Below are positions 1-7,408 of a DNA stretch of 64,000 nt, piece after piece. The notes under the pieces were generated by a model, which saw nothing but the letters and a program-made list of their open reading frames with translations, did no database searches and had not been told where the DNA came from. Made by a program: the position numbers and the translations under genes. The stretch lies in NCBI GenBank assembly GCA_033851545.1, contig JAWWOO010000105.1, positions 9,803 through 73,802 of the forward strand. The letters run 5' to 3'. The DNA comes from JAWWOL01 sp033851545. Its GTDB lineage: Bacteria > Actinomycetota > Actinomycetes > JAWWOL01. Every line of letters begins with the position of its first letter. Within the stretch, counting starts at the first letter, position 1.

Positions 1-1151
1 ACCCCGCCACGACCAAGGCGGCGCTGTGGAGCCGGGGCTCGCTGCGGCCGCTGCCCGCCAACACCGTCATGGGCGTGCCCGGCGACCTGGCCAGCCTCGA
101 GCGGTCCGGCGTGCTGTCGACCTCCGGGCTGGCCCGGCTCGCCCTGGATGTCCTGCTGCCGCGCACCTTTATGGGCGAGGACGTGTCCGTCGGGTCCTAC
201 GTCTCGGCGCGGCTCGGCCGTGAGGTCGTCGACCGGTTGGTGGATCCGCTGCTCGGAGGCGTCTACGCAGGCCGGGCGGATGACCTGTCGTTGCAGGCCA
301 CGCTGCCACAGCTTGCCCCGCTGGCCCGCACCCACCGCTCGCTGCTCCGCGCCGCGCGCGCGTCCCGGGCCTCGGCCGCGCACCTGTCCGGGCCGGTGTT
401 CGCCTCCGTACCAGGAGGTCTCGGCCGTTTCGCCGAGGTGCTGACCGCTGCCGTACGAGCGCAGGGCGCTGAGGTCGCGACGATGACGACTGCGCGCCGG
501 CTGGAGCCCCGGCCTGGTGGCGGCTGGCGGGTGGTGACCGGGTCGACCGCGGACGAGAGCGTCCTCGAGGCCGACGCCGTGGTGCTGGCGACGCCGGCTG
601 CCCCGACGGCGCGACTGCTGGCCGGTTGCGCCCCGGAGGCGGCTGAGGCCTTGGCGGGCGTCGAGTCCGCGTCGATGGCGATCGTCACGTTGGCCTTCTC
701 TTCCGGGGTCGACCTGCCGGACCTGAGTGGCTGGCTGGTGCCGGCAGTCGAGGGCCGACTGGTCAAGGCGGTCACGTTGGTCGGGCGCAAGTGGCCGGGC
801 GTCGGCAACGGCTCCGGTGCGATGTTCGTGCGCTGCTCGGTGGGCCGGTTCGGCGACGTGGCCGACCTGCAGCGCAGCGACGACGACCTCGTGGCAGGCT
901 GCCTGGCCGACCTGACCGACATGCTGGGTCCGGTCGGGACGCTGCTCGACTCCCGGGTCAGCCGGTGGGGTGGGGGGCTGCCGCAGTACGCCGTGGGGCA
1001 CCTGGCGCGGGTCACGGCGGTGCGGGCCGGCGTCGCTGCCGTGCCCGGACTCGCAGTCTGCGGGGCGGCGTACGACGGCATCGGCATCCCCGCCTGCATC
1101 CGCAGCGCCCAGACCGCCGTCGAGCAGGTGCTGCCGGTGCTGGTGGGATGA
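1..1151 (+). CDS. hemY: Coproporphyrinogen/protoporphyrinogen oxidase (HemY/CgoX), 5' truncated by window edge
   Basis: This FAD-dependent oxidase converts coproporphyrinogen III to coproporphyrin III in the Gram-positive heme route. The frame is open from base 3, so the N-terminal dinucleotide-binding part lies outside the window; about 382 C-terminal residues are visible. Family signs are the stretch around LGREVVDRLVDPLLGGVYAG, the central SVPGGLGRFAEVL segment, and the closing FAD-contact region CGAAYDGIGIPACIRSA near the C-terminus. The stop overlaps the start of hemQ by four bases (ATGA), so the two are translationally coupled. That pairing argues for coproporphyrinogen as the real substrate, since HemQ decarboxylates coproheme. 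Family assignment is firm; the exact substrate is inferred from the neighbour. Confidence 0.92.
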   Translation, partial: PATTKAALWSRGSLRPLPANTVMGVPGDLASLERSGVLSTSGLARLALDVLLPRTFMGEDVSVGSYVSARLGREVVDRLVDPLLGGVYAGRADDLSLQATLPQLAPLARTHRSLLRAARASRASAAHLSGPVFASVPGGLGRFAEVLTAAVRAQGAEVATMTTARRLEPRPGGGWRVVTGSTADESVLEADAVVLATPAAPTARLLAGCAPEAAEALAGVESASMAIVTLAFSSGVDLPDLSGWLVPAVEGRLVKAVTLVGRKWPGVGNGSGAMFVRCSVGRFGDVADLQRSDDDLVAGCLADLTDMLGPVGTLLDSRVSRWGGGLPQYAVGHLARVTAVRAGVAAVPGLAVCGAAYDGIGIPACIRSAQTAVEQVLPVLVG

Positions 1152-1861
1152 TGGACGACATGAGCGACGCTGTGGAGAGGCCCAAGGCCCGCGAGCTGAA
1201 CAACGAGATCCGCTATGTGCTCTACGCGGTCTTCAAGGCCGAGACGGGTGACCTGTCCGAGCGCGAGGCCGCCGGAGCCGAGGTCGAGGAGCTGCTCGAG
1301 CAGTTCGAGGCCAAGGGCGTGCTGACCCGCGGTTGCTATGACGTCGCCGGGTTCCGGGCCGACGCCGACTTCCTGTTCTGGTGGGTGGCGCCGACCTCGG
1401 AGGACCTGCAGGCGGTCTACTCCGCGTTCCGGCGCACCCGCCTGGGCCGGGCCTGCGAGCCGGTGTGGTCCGCGATGGCCCTGCACCGGCCGGCCGAGTT
1501 CAACAAGGGGCACATCCCGGCCTACCTCGCCGGCCTCGACCCCAAGAAGTACGTGTGCGTCTACCCGTTCGTCCGCTCGTACGAGTGGTATCTCCTGCCC
1601 GACGATGAGCGCCGGGCGATGCTGTCCGAGCACGGGCTGATGGCGCGCGAATACCCCGACGTGCGGGCCAACACGGTGGCCTCCTTCGCCCTCGGCGACT
1701 ACGAGTGGATGCTGGCGTTCGAGGCTGACGAGCTGCACCGGATCGTCGACCTGATGCGGCACCTGCGAGGGGCGACGGCGCGGGTCCACACCCGGATCGA
1801 GGTGCCCTTCTACACGGGCGCCCGCAAGTCGGTCGGCGAGCTCCTCACCGCCCTGCCCTGA
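1148..1861 (+). CDS. hemQ: Coproheme decarboxylase HemQ/ChdC (chlorite dismutase-like)
   Basis: The enzyme performs the last step of coproporphyrin-dependent heme synthesis, oxidative decarboxylation of coproheme to heme b. The 237-residue protein has the family's ferredoxin-like fold signature: an early NNEIRYVLYAVFK strand, the central FNKGHIPAYLAGLDPKKYV block, and YPFVRSYEWYLLP followed by EHGLMARE, which contains the usual heme-proximal histidine region. The C-terminal FALGDYEWMLAFE strand is typical of actinobacterial members. ATG codons at 1148, 1151 and 1160 are all possible starts. 1148 is chosen because it forms an ATGA overlap with hemY; 1160 is a realistic alternative. No strong Shine-Dalgarno sequence is seen, which suits coupling. 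Confidence 0.93.
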   Translation: MMDDMSDAVERPKARELNNEIRYVLYAVFKAETGDLSEREAAGAEVEELLEQFEAKGVLTRGCYDVAGFRADADFLFWWVAPTSEDLQAVYSAFRRTRLGRACEPVWSAMALHRPAEFNKGHIPAYLAGLDPKKYVCVYPFVRSYEWYLLPDDERRAMLSEHGLMAREYPDVRANTVASFALGDYEWMLAFEADELHRIVDLMRHLRGATARVHTRIEVPFYTGARKSVGELLTALP

Positions 1862-1876
1862 CCGTGTCCGTGGCCG

Positions 1877-2641
1877 TCAGATCGCCGAGCGGCCGCCGTC
1901 GACCGACAACGTGGCGCCATGGATGTTCGAAGCGTCGTCGCTGGCGAGGAACACGACCGCTGCTGCCACTTCCGCCGGGGTGCTCGCGCGGCGCGAGGGC
2001 AGGGCGGCCAGCATCGGGGCGAGCCGCTCCTGGATCATCTGCGAGGAGGCGATCTTGTCCGTCAGCGTGGGCCCCGGCGCGACGGTGTTCACCCGCACCC
2101 CGTACGGCCCGAACTCCGCCGCCCAGGACTTGGTGAGCGAGTGGATGGTCGCCTTGGTGGCGCTGTAGAGCGCCGACTCCGCCATGCCGAACAGCCCGTT
2201 GATCGACCCTATGTTGACGATGGAGCCGGACCCTCGCGCGACCATGGTGGGCGCGACCAGCCCGGTGAGCAGGAAGGCCGCCCTCACGTTGATCGCGAAC
2301 GCGCGGTCGATCAGTCCCTCCTCGACGTCCGCCGTCGGTGCTGGGGTGATCAGCAGGGCAGCGTTGTTGACGAGGACGTCGAGGTGGCCGCCGGCGAGGA
2401 CCGTTGCCTCTGCCGCCAGGGCCCGTACGGCGTCGGCTCCCTCAGCGAGGTCGGCGGTGACGAGGTCGGCCCGCCCGCCCGCGTCGACGATGCCCGCCAC
2501 CACGAGCTTGCCGTTTTCGGCGTCGCGCCCGCTGACGATGACGTGGGCGCCCTCCGCGGCCAGGGCGACAGCGATCGCCGATCCGATGCCGCTGGTCGAA
2601 CCGGTGACCAGCGCCGTTCGTCCTTCGAGCCTTGCCGTCAT
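1877..2641 (-). CDS. Short-chain dehydrogenase/reductase (SDR), TetR-regulated
   Basis: A 254-residue classical SDR that should use NAD(P) to interconvert an alcohol and a ketone; the substrate is unknown. Visible motifs are the TGSTSGIG nucleotide-binding loop near residue 13, NNAAL, a catalytic serine in NIGSINGLFG, YSATK with catalytic Tyr and Lys, and the C-terminal SVDGG. The ATG at 2641 is chosen over upstream codons because GGAGG stands five bases before it on the minus strand. It is divergent from the TetR gene at 2721, and two matching palindromes lie in the 79-base gap, so it is very probably the target of that repressor. Confidence 0.9.
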   Translation of the reverse strand: MTARLEGRTALVTGSTSGIGSAIAVALAAEGAHVIVSGRDAENGKLVVAGIVDAGGRADLVTADLAEGADAVRALAAEATVLAGGHLDVLVNNAALLITPAPTADVEEGLIDRAFAINVRAAFLLTGLVAPTMVARGSGSIVNIGSINGLFGMAESALYSATKATIHSLTKSWAAEFGPYGVRVNTVAPGPTLTDKIASSQMIQERLAPMLAALPSRRASTPAEVAAAVVFLASDDASNIHGATLSVDGGRSAI

Positions 2642-2656
2642 GACTTCCTCCATCTT

Positions 2657-2672
2657 TGGACTTCCTGGTCCA
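2657..2672. promoter_or_regulatory. Candidate TetR operator 1 (TGGAC-N6-GTCCA)
   Basis: TGGACTTCCTGGTCCA is an inverted repeat with 5-base arms and a 6-base spacer. It lies just upstream of the SDR start. Its sequence matches the reverse complement of the second site at 2692 in 14 of 16 positions, which is what two operators of one dimeric repressor should look like. Confidence 0.75.
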
Positions 2673-2691
2673 CAACGTGCCATGCTAAAAA

Positions 2692-2707
2692 TGGACCTGC
2701 AAGTCCA
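2692..2707. promoter_or_regulatory. Candidate TetR operator 2 (TGGAC-N6-GTCCA)
   Basis: TGGACCTGCAAGTCCA has the same arms and spacer as the site at 2657. The two centres are 35 bases apart. This copy lies 13 bases before the TetR start codon and abuts its AGGAG ribosome binding site, so binding would also repress the regulator itself. Confidence 0.75.
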
Positions 2708-2720
2708 AAAAGGAGTGGTC

Positions 2721-3317
2721 ATGGAGACGTGGACGGCCAAGGGCGAGGCGACCCGCCGGCGCATCATCGAGGGTGCCGCCCTCGAGATGCGCGAGCGTGG
2801 GGTGGCGTTGACGACGCTCGACGACGTGCGGCTGCGTACAGGCACCAGCAAGGGACAGCTGTTCCACTACTTCCCGGACGGGCGCGAGCAGCTGCTGCTG
2901 GCCGTTGCCCAGCACGAGGCGGATCGGGTGATCGCCGACCAGCAGCCGCACCTCTCGAAGCTGACCAGCTGGGCGGCCTGGCAGGCGTGGCGGGACGACG
3001 TGGTGGCGCGCTACCGCGGGCAGGGGCAGCAGTGCCCGCTCAGCGTCTTAATTACCCAGATCGGGCGCAACACGCCGGGTGCCCAGGCGGTCACCACTCA
3101 GCTGCTGAGTCGGTGGCAGGGCGACATTGCCACCGGCATCCGCGAGATGCAGGGCCGCCGCAAGATCGGCTCAGGCCTGGACGTCGAACAGACGGCCGCG
3201 GCGCTGCTCGCCGGCATCCAGGGCGGCGTCATGGTAATGCTGACGACGGGCAGCCTGACCCACCTCGAGGCTGCTCTCGACGTGGGCATCGCCCAGCTGC
3301 GGACGCACACCCCCTGA
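2721..3317 (+). CDS. TetR/AcrR-family transcriptional repressor
   Basis: The 198-residue protein begins with a TetR helix-turn-helix (residues about 8-55: TRRRIIEGAALEMRERG, then LDDVRLRTGTSKGQLFHYFPDGREQL), with the typical YF at the end of the recognition helix. The rest is a helical ligand-binding domain, reminiscent of the LmrA/YxaF branch. The ATG at 2721 is preceded by AGGAG at five bases; an in-frame upstream ATG would run through the operators and is less likely. It is divergent from the SDR gene and the two share the operator pair. The ligand is probably the substrate or product of the SDR. Confidence 0.9.
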   Translation: METWTAKGEATRRRIIEGAALEMRERGVALTTLDDVRLRTGTSKGQLFHYFPDGREQLLLAVAQHEADRVIADQQPHLSKLTSWAAWQAWRDDVVARYRGQGQQCPLSVLITQIGRNTPGAQAVTTQLLSRWQGDIATGIREMQGRRKIGSGLDVEQTAAALLAGIQGGVMVMLTTGSLTHLEAALDVGIAQLRTHTP

Positions 3318-3319
3318 GC

Positions 3320-3610
3320 TCAGGTGCCCTCGGCGAGCAGGAAGCTCGACGTGGCCGAGCGCTGCCGGACCGCGCGGGCCGCGGTGTACTCCGGCGAGTC
3401 GTACCAGCGCTGGGCGGCGGCGGCGTCCTCGAACTCGAGGATGACCAGCCGGCCCGGCGACCACTCACCCTCGAGGACGGTCGTGGCACCGCCGCGGACG
3501 AGGTAGGTCGCGCCGTACTGCTCGCCGGCCGCGGTCGAGAGCACGCGATAGTCCGCGTACGCCTCCGGGTCGGTCACGTCGATGTCGCAGATCACGTAGG
3601 CCTTGGGCAT
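3320..3610 (-). CDS. DUF1330 domain protein
   Basis: A 96-residue single-domain protein of the DUF1330 family (dimeric alpha/beta barrel, ferredoxin-like). The family pattern is clear: a start of MPKAYVICDIDVTDPEAYADY, a central LVRGGATTVLEG, then WSPGRLVILEFEDAAAAQRWYDSPEY. The function of the family is unknown; fold relatives bind small aromatic or dicarbonyl compounds. It converges on the TetR gene with a two-base gap and is followed upstream by msrB. No neighbour gives a pathway. Confidence 0.88.
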   Translation of the reverse strand: MPKAYVICDIDVTDPEAYADYRVLSTAAGEQYGATYLVRGGATTVLEGEWSPGRLVILEFEDAAAAQRWYDSPEYTAARAVRQRSATSSFLLAEGT

Positions 3611-3624
3611 GCGGCCAGTATCGC

Positions 3625-4035
3625 CTACGCCTGGACCTCCACCGGCTGGAAGGTCAGCGACACCGAGTTCATGCAGAAGCGGTCACCGGTCGGCGTCTGG
3701 GGTGCGTCGTCGAAGACGTGGCCCAGGTGTGAACCGCACCGGGAGCAGAGCACCTCGACCCGCTTCATGAACAGGCTGTTGTCGGCACGCAGGATGACCT
3801 TGTCGCCCTCCTCGGGCTCGTAGAAGCTCGGCCACCCGCAGTGCGAGTCGAACTTGGCCTGCGATCGGAACAGCTCCTGCCCACAGGCCCGGCAGCTGTA
3901 GACACCAACCCGGTCCTCGTACAGCAGCTTGCCGGTGCCGGCGCGTTCGGTGCCGGCCTTGCGCAGGACGGCGTACTCGTCGGGGGACAGCTCCTCGCGC
4001 CACTGGGCGTCGGTCTTCTCGATGTCGTAGGTCAT
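3625..4035 (-). CDS. msrB: Peptide-methionine (R)-S-oxide reductase MsrB
   Basis: MsrB repairs oxidised methionine by reducing the R-sulfoxide. The 136-residue protein has both zinc-binding CxxC pairs (CRAC and CSRC), the HCGWPSF block, and the catalytic RFCMNSVSL near the C-terminus in which the cysteine attacks the sulfoxide. The start MTYDIEKTD at 4035 matches the family's usual N-terminus better than the longer frame from 4071; the ribosome binding site is weak. It lies 14 bases upstream of the DUF1330 gene on the same strand and may be co-transcribed with it. Confidence 0.95.
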   Translation of the reverse strand: MTYDIEKTDAQWREELSPDEYAVLRKAGTERAGTGKLLYEDRVGVYSCRACGQELFRSQAKFDSHCGWPSFYEPEEGDKVILRADNSLFMKRVEVLCSRCGSHLGHVFDDAPQTPTGDRFCMNSVSLTFQPVEVQA

Positions 4036-4092
4036 GGGATCGAGGCTACGACGGCCTCGGGGCAGCGGCATGTCCGCGGGCCGTTCGTCAGA

Positions 4093-4620
4093 TCACGGTA
4101 AGGACGTCGTGGGCGGGATCATGCGCGTGGCATGGGCTACCCGCAGCAGGCCGGCGACGAGTCCGATCGCCGCGCCCAGCACACCCCACGTCAGCCGGGT
4201 AGTCACCGAACCGTCCGCCGGGGTGAACGCGGCCGCCAGGGCGGTCAGGGCCGGCAGGCCGACGAGGACGACGTACGGGTGGAGGCGCGGGCGCCCGCTG
4301 CCGTAGCGGAGCCGGGCGGCGAGGTACTGCCCGGTGTACTGGCGGTGGCTCAGCGTCCAGGCCGCCGGCAACAGGTCGAGCAGGGCGAGGGCCGCCGCCA
4401 CGACGGCCAAGCCGACACCCGCGGCCAGATGGTGGCGGCCGACCGCGACGCCGGCCCAGGTCCCGGCGCCGACCAGCAGCAGCCCGCCCGCGAGATGGAC
4501 GGCCGGTGAGGGCGTGGCCAGGCGGCTCGTCCAGCCGGTGTCCTTGAGGTAGGACAACGCTTCGGCGTCGGTGCCTCGGAACTTGCTGCCGGGGAAGTGC
4601 GGGTGCAGAAGGCTGACCAT
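4093..4620 (-). CDS. Uncharacterised integral membrane protein
   Basis: A 175-residue protein that I do not recognise. After a soluble N-terminal stretch of about 40 residues it has four likely membrane spans: near 44-62, 68-88, 120-138 and 146-162, with a loop containing the polar segment SHRQYTGQYLAARLRYGSGRPRLHPY. AGGAG lies nine bases before the ATG at 4620. It is 57 bases upstream of msrB on the same strand. No enzymatic motif is visible. Confidence 0.7.
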   Translation of the reverse strand: MVSLLHPHFPGSKFRGTDAEALSYLKDTGWTSRLATPSPAVHLAGGLLLVGAGTWAGVAVGRHHLAAGVGLAVVAAALALLDLLPAAWTLSHRQYTGQYLAARLRYGSGRPRLHPYVVLVGLPALTALAAAFTPADGSVTTRLTWGVLGAAIGLVAGLLRVAHATRMIPPTTSLP

Positions 4621-4790
4621 GACGACCGCTCCTCTCGACGAGGGCCCCGGCAGGCCTTGACCACGGCGCTTGACTATTGCTTTGCCTTCCCTTACGGCCT
4701 CCGGTTGACACCTGCCAACGCCGTTCGTGAGGTTGCGACACCGGCGCGAGACGTGCTGATCCGGACGTCGGTTCCGGTAGCGTGCCGGGT

Positions 4791-5825
4791 ATGGCCGCGT
4801 CTCCGTTCGTCGAGATCGACGTCGACGGCTTCACCGTCAAGATCACCAACCCGCAGAAGCCGTTCTTCAGCGAGCGTGGGGAGACCAAGCTCGACCTGGT
4901 CAACTACTACCTCTCCGTCGGCGACGGGATCCTGCGGGCACTGCGCGAGCGGCCGACGTACGTCAAGCGGCACATCGACGGGGCCGAGAGCGAGCCGATC
5001 TATCAGAAGCGGCTGCCGACGCATGCCCCACCGTGGATCGAGACGGTGACCGTACGGTTCCCCAGCGGGCGTTCGGCCGCGGCCGCGTGTCCGACGAAGC
5101 TGGCGGACATCATCTGGCTGGTGAACACCGGCACCATCGACTTCCACCCGTGGCCGTCGCGACGGGCGGACACCGAGCGGCCGGACGAGATGCGCCTCGA
5201 CCTCGACCCGCAGCCCGGCACGGACTTCGCAGATGCGCAACTTGCGATTCCGGTGATGCGCGCGATGCTCGACGAGCTCGGGATGACCGGCTGGCCCAAG
5301 ACGTCAGGCAACCGCGGTATCCACGTCTACGTACGGATCGAGCCGCGTTGGTCGTTCACCGAGGTGCGCCGGGCTGCGCTGGCGTTCGGCCGCGAGCTCG
5401 AGCGGCGGATGCCCGACCTGATCACGACGAAGTGGTGGAAGGAGGAGCGCGGCGAGAAGGTGTTCCTCGACTTCAACCAGAACGCCCGCGACCGGACGAT
5501 CGCGTCGGCCTACTCATCGCGGGCCCGGCCGGACGGCACGGTGTCCGCGCCTTGTACGTGGGAGGAGATCGTCGAGGTCTCAACCAGGGACTTCACGATC
5601 GCCACGATGCCGGAGCGGTTCGCCCGCCTCGGCGACCTGCACGCGGGGATCGATGAGGCCGTCTGCTCGCTGGATCCTCTGCTGGCGTGGGCTTCCCGGG
5701 ACGCAGATCAAGGCATCGGCGAGGCGCCGTACCCTCCGCAGTATCCCAAGATGGAGGGCGAGCCGATGCGCGTACAGCCCTCGCGCGCCCGCAAGCCGGC
5801 CGCCGACCCGGACGGTCAGGACTAG
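4791..5825 (+). CDS. LigD polymerase-domain (Prim-Pol) protein
   Basis: A stand-alone archaeo-eukaryotic primase-like polymerase of the LigD PolDom/Prim-PolC type, 344 residues, which fills short gaps with ribonucleotides during repair. The 5'-phosphate pocket region around TNPQKPFF begins it; the metal-binding aspartates sit in RLDLDP (about residues 137 and 139), followed by the TSGNRGIHVYV nucleotide loop and the third acidic site in VFLDFNQN. No ligase or nuclease domain is attached. The ATG at 4791 gives the natural N-terminus; an in-frame GTG at 4782 is possible. A LigC-type ligase lies 4 kb away at 9788, and no Ku gene is in the window. Confidence 0.9.
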   Translation: MAASPFVEIDVDGFTVKITNPQKPFFSERGETKLDLVNYYLSVGDGILRALRERPTYVKRHIDGAESEPIYQKRLPTHAPPWIETVTVRFPSGRSAAAACPTKLADIIWLVNTGTIDFHPWPSRRADTERPDEMRLDLDPQPGTDFADAQLAIPVMRAMLDELGMTGWPKTSGNRGIHVYVRIEPRWSFTEVRRAALAFGRELERRMPDLITTKWWKEERGEKVFLDFNQNARDRTIASAYSSRARPDGTVSAPCTWEEIVEVSTRDFTIATMPERFARLGDLHAGIDEAVCSLDPLLAWASRDADQGIGEAPYPPQYPKMEGEPMRVQPSRARKPAADPDGQD

Positions 5826-5908
5826 CCTCCTCCAGCTGTCCGCGTGTCGGTGGCCGCCGGCAGTGCTGGGCGCTATGTTCCCGCCTGCGGGGTGCATCGT
5901 CGGAGCAG

Positions 5909-7408
5909 ATGGGTGCGCGCATGGCCATGGACACGGGTACGTCGCGGCCGTCCCGGATTGGCGGGGTCGAGGTCCGCTCGATCGACTACGTGCCACTGAA
6001 CGAACGGCACGGCAAGGTCTGGAGCCAGGGGCCGCTGTGGTTCATGAGCAACGCTCAGATCGCCACACTGCTGGTGGGCACGACCTCGTTCCTCGCCGGG
6101 GGCAATCTGATCTGGTCGCTGATCGCGATCCTGGCCGGCGCGTTGCTCGGCACCTTCTTCATGGCCTTCCACTCAGCGCAGGGTCCGCAGCTCGGCTTGC
6201 CGCAGATGATCCAGTCGCGACCCCAGTTCGGCTACGTCGGCGCGCTGCTGGTGTGGCTGTTCGCCTATGTGCAGTACTTCGGCTTCAACATCTTCAACAC
6301 CCTCCTGGCCGGCGGCGCGCTCAATACGACGGCCGGCGGTCCGGTCAAGCTGTGGACCGTCGTCGTCACCGTGGCGGCGGCGGTGATCGCCCTCGTCGGC
6401 TACGACCTCATCCACGCCTGCGAGCGCTGGCTGTTCGCCGGCTTCGTGCTGATCTTCGGCGTGCTGACGATCAGCCTGTTCACGCTGCACTACCCGGCAG
6501 CCTCGTTCGACCTCGGCGGCTTCAAGGTCGTGCCGTTCTTCGCCCAGTTCGGCGTCGTGGCCGGCTACCAGATCAGCTGGGCGATCTACGTCTCCGACTA
6601 CTCCCGCTACCTGCCGCCGACCGTCGGGGTGCGCAACACCTTCCTGTGGACCTACTGGGGTTCCGCCCTGGGCGGCGCGTGGCTGATGTGCCTGGGAGCG
6701 GCGCTCGCGTCCTGGTGGTCAGGGCACAGCAAGGAGGCGTTCGACACGGTCGCGTCGATCAACGCGGCGGGTGATCACGTCTTCAGCGGCTTCGGTGCCG
6801 TCGTGCTGCTGTTCTCCGTGCTGGGGCTGGTGTCGGTGACAGCGCTGAACATGTACGGCGGCTCCCTCACCCTCATCAGCGCCATCGACTCGGTCCGCAA
6901 GATCGAGCCCACGACGACCATCCGCGTCGTAACGGTGTCGGTGACGGCCCTGCTGTCGGTCATCCCGGCCATGTTCATCAGTGGCAGCTTCATGGCCGAC
7001 TTCCAGAACTTCCTGCTGCTCGTCCTCTACTTCTTCATCCCCTGGACGGCGGTCAACCTGGTCGACTACTACATCGTCCGCAAGGGGCACTACGCCATCG
7101 CCGAGATCTTCAACCCGAACGGGATGTACGGCCGCTGGGGGTGGCGCGGCATCGTCGCGTACCTGGTCGGGTTCGGCGCCATGACGCCGTTCTTCGTCAT
7201 CGGCAGCTGGTACACGGGGTTCGTCGGCAAGGATCTCAACGGCACCGACGTCTCGTTGTTCATCGGGCTGCCGATCGCGGGCCTCCTCTACTGGTACCTC
7301 GCGAGGACCATCGACGTCGAGGCCGAGACAAGGGTCGCCGAGGAGGAGTCCCGTGAGCTCGAGGCGGTGGCGGCTACCCACAGCCGTCCTGACCTCTCGA
7401 AGTCCTGA
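5909..7408 (+). CDS. NCS1-family permease (cytosine/allantoin/hydantoin type)
   Basis: A 499-residue inner-membrane symporter with about twelve hydrophobic segments. The N-terminal SIDYVPLNERHGKVWSQGPL stretch before the first span, the LPQMIQSRPQFG motif after the second, and the YVSDYSRYLP segment in the middle are typical of the NCS1 cytosine-purine-allantoin-hydantoin family. ATG codons at 5909, 5921 and 5927 compete; GGAG lies only three bases before the first, so the start is uncertain. The stop overlaps the next start (ATGA), coupling it to an amidase. The pair suggests uptake and hydrolysis of a cyclic or linear amide, but the substrate cannot be read from the sequence. Confidence 0.9.
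   Translation: MGARMAMDTGTSRPSRIGGVEVRSIDYVPLNERHGKVWSQGPLWFMSNAQIATLLVGTTSFLAGGNLIWSLIAILAGALLGTFFMAFHSAQGPQLGLPQMIQSRPQFGYVGALLVWLFAYVQYFGFNIFNTLLAGGALNTTAGGPVKLWTVVVTVAAAVIALVGYDLIHACERWLFAGFVLIFGVLTISLFTLHYPAASFDLGGFKVVPFFAQFGVVAGYQISWAIYVSDYSRYLPPTVGVRNTFLWTYWGSALGGAWLMCLGAALASWWSGHSKEAFDTVASINAAGDHVFSGFGAVVLLFSVLGLVSVTALNMYGGSLTLISAIDSVRKIEPTTTIRVVTVSVTALLSVIPAMFISGSFMADFQNFLLLVLYFFIPWTAVNLVDYYIVRKGHYAIAEIFNPNGMYGRWGWRGIVAYLVGFGAMTPFFVIGSWYTGFVGKDLNGTDVSLFIGLPIAGLLYWYLARTIDVEAETRVAEEESRELEAVAATHSRPDLSKS

Noticed and set aside
1919..3823. 634-codon plus-strand frame through SDR, TetR and DUF1330
   Set aside because: It runs antisense to the SDR and DUF1330 genes and out of frame with TetR, with no recognisable domain.
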